In this document: in pieces, positions 63,382 through 64,000 of the stretch
Layout: each line of letters opens with the position of its first letter
Numbering within the stretch: position 1 is the stretch's first letter
Assembly (NCBI RefSeq): GCF_010183535.1
Contig: NC_071332.1
Location: forward strand, 19,158,001 to 19,222,000
Length of the DNA stretch: 64,000 nucleotides
Source: Caenorhabditis remanei
Taxonomy: Eukaryota > Nematoda > Chromadorea > Rhabditida > Rhabditidae
Direction: 5' to 3'
Notes under the pieces: generated by a model
Told to the model about the DNA's origin: nothing
The model's database searches: none
Seen by the model: only the letters and a program-made list of their open reading frames with translations
Program-made: the position numbers and the translations under genes

Positions 63382-64000
63382 ATGACGACTTCATTTCCTC
63401 TTCTTCGTCTTCCGTACCTTGTACTCATGCCTATCTTGGAACAAATGGCACTTCTGGATAGGTGAGTGAGAACTTATATTATTCGTGTATCCTCTACGTT
63501 TTTTCTCAGAATCGCACTCTCGGTTCTCTCGAAGCGAGCCAGAAAGTTTGTGAAACTACTCAAAATGAAATGTAACCATATCAATTTGAGATTGGAGGAT
63601 AATAGAGTCGAGATGAAAATGCTTTTTGATAATAGTGAAGAATTGAAAGTGTATATGTACATCTATAAATATAAAGTCGATTTGAGATATGGAAAGAATT
63701 ACTTTGAACGAATTATCTCTTGGCGGCCCGGTACCCTAACTCCAATGGACTACGTCCTTCCGATTATGGACATCACTCACTGCAAATCGATTAAAACATT
63801 GACATTCCCAAAAGAATCGGAACGCACTCCTGAATACGACGCTCTTATCCCACTCCTCATAAAGCTTCCAAAAATAGATGAACTCATTGTTGAGCACATC
63901 ACTTCATACGTTTTTTCTCCGGACTCACCGTTTCGAGACGTTTTGAAAATCGTTTTTCCAGTATCTTCTGCAATTAACGTTTACCATAACGTCCAAAAAC
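63382..64000 (+). CDS. F-box protein, fbxb type - gene R, runs off the window
   Basis: Exon 1 63382-63461 and exon 2 from 63510 to the window end, 206 complete codons without a stop. F-box: FPLLRLPYLVLMPILEQM, IALSVLSKRARKFVKLLK. The middle has TPMDYVLPIMDITHCKSI and KLPKIDELIVEHI as in J and Q. The FBA_2 region lies beyond the edge. It appears to be an intact partial gene. Confidence 0.85.

Overview
The window is a nematode chromosome segment, almost certainly from a Caenorhabditis species, and looks like a fast-evolving, repeat-rich chromosome arm. The evidence is AT-rich DNA, introns mostly of 35-50 bp ending in TTTTCAG or TTCCAG, and gene families that are expanded in this genus: F-box proteins with a type 2 F-box-associated domain (fbxb-type), F-box/FTH proteins (fbxa-type), a MATH-domain protein and srw-type chemoreceptors. 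The species cannot be named from the sequence alone.

Layout. (1) 1-3.5 kb: a coiled-coil, membrane-anchored nematode gene with an internally duplicated domain, then a probable solo LTR carrying a nested hAT-like MITE. (2) 4.5-18.7 kb: nine fbxb-type genes (A-I), seven on the minus strand and two on the plus strand; B has a nonsense codon, E a frameshift and I a lost stop codon. (3) 19-30.7 kb: an fbxa-type gene spliced across 1.8 kb, a second FTH-domain gene fragment, a mariner-sized TA-flanked element, and two 5'-truncated non-LTR retrotransposons that each start in a minisatellite. (4) 30.9-37.2 kb: inverted-repeat elements and a ~2 kb inverted duplication of an srw-type receptor gene, one copy with a nonsense codon. 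(5) 38.5-47.6 kb: five more fbxb-type genes (J-N; L frameshifted, M with a nonsense codon) and a second coiled-coil/TM gene. (6) 48.1-54.3 kb: a 6170-bp Helitron-like element with a 119-bp satellite of about 31 copies. (7) 54.3-64 kb: fbxb-type genes O, P, Q and R (R runs off the end), a five-exon MATH gene, an 866-bp palindrome and an fbxb relic.

The strongest signal is shared by the fbxb genes. Every one of the 18 copies has, 49-76 bp upstream of its ATG, a GC-rich element made of two half-sites of the form GTCGCGGTC-N4-GTCGCGGTC (some copies degraded). The Helitron-like element sits between this promoter element and the ATG of gene O. If it is removed, the promoter closes up exactly, with insertion between A and T, a 5' TC end and a 3' hairpin plus CTAG, which is the canonical Helitron signature.

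F-box and MATH(-BTB) proteins are substrate-adaptor families for cullin-RING ubiquitin ligases, so the window is mostly a birth-and-death array of candidate ubiquitin-ligase adaptors. That functional statement comes from family knowledge; the sequence itself shows only domains, promoters, decay and transposons.
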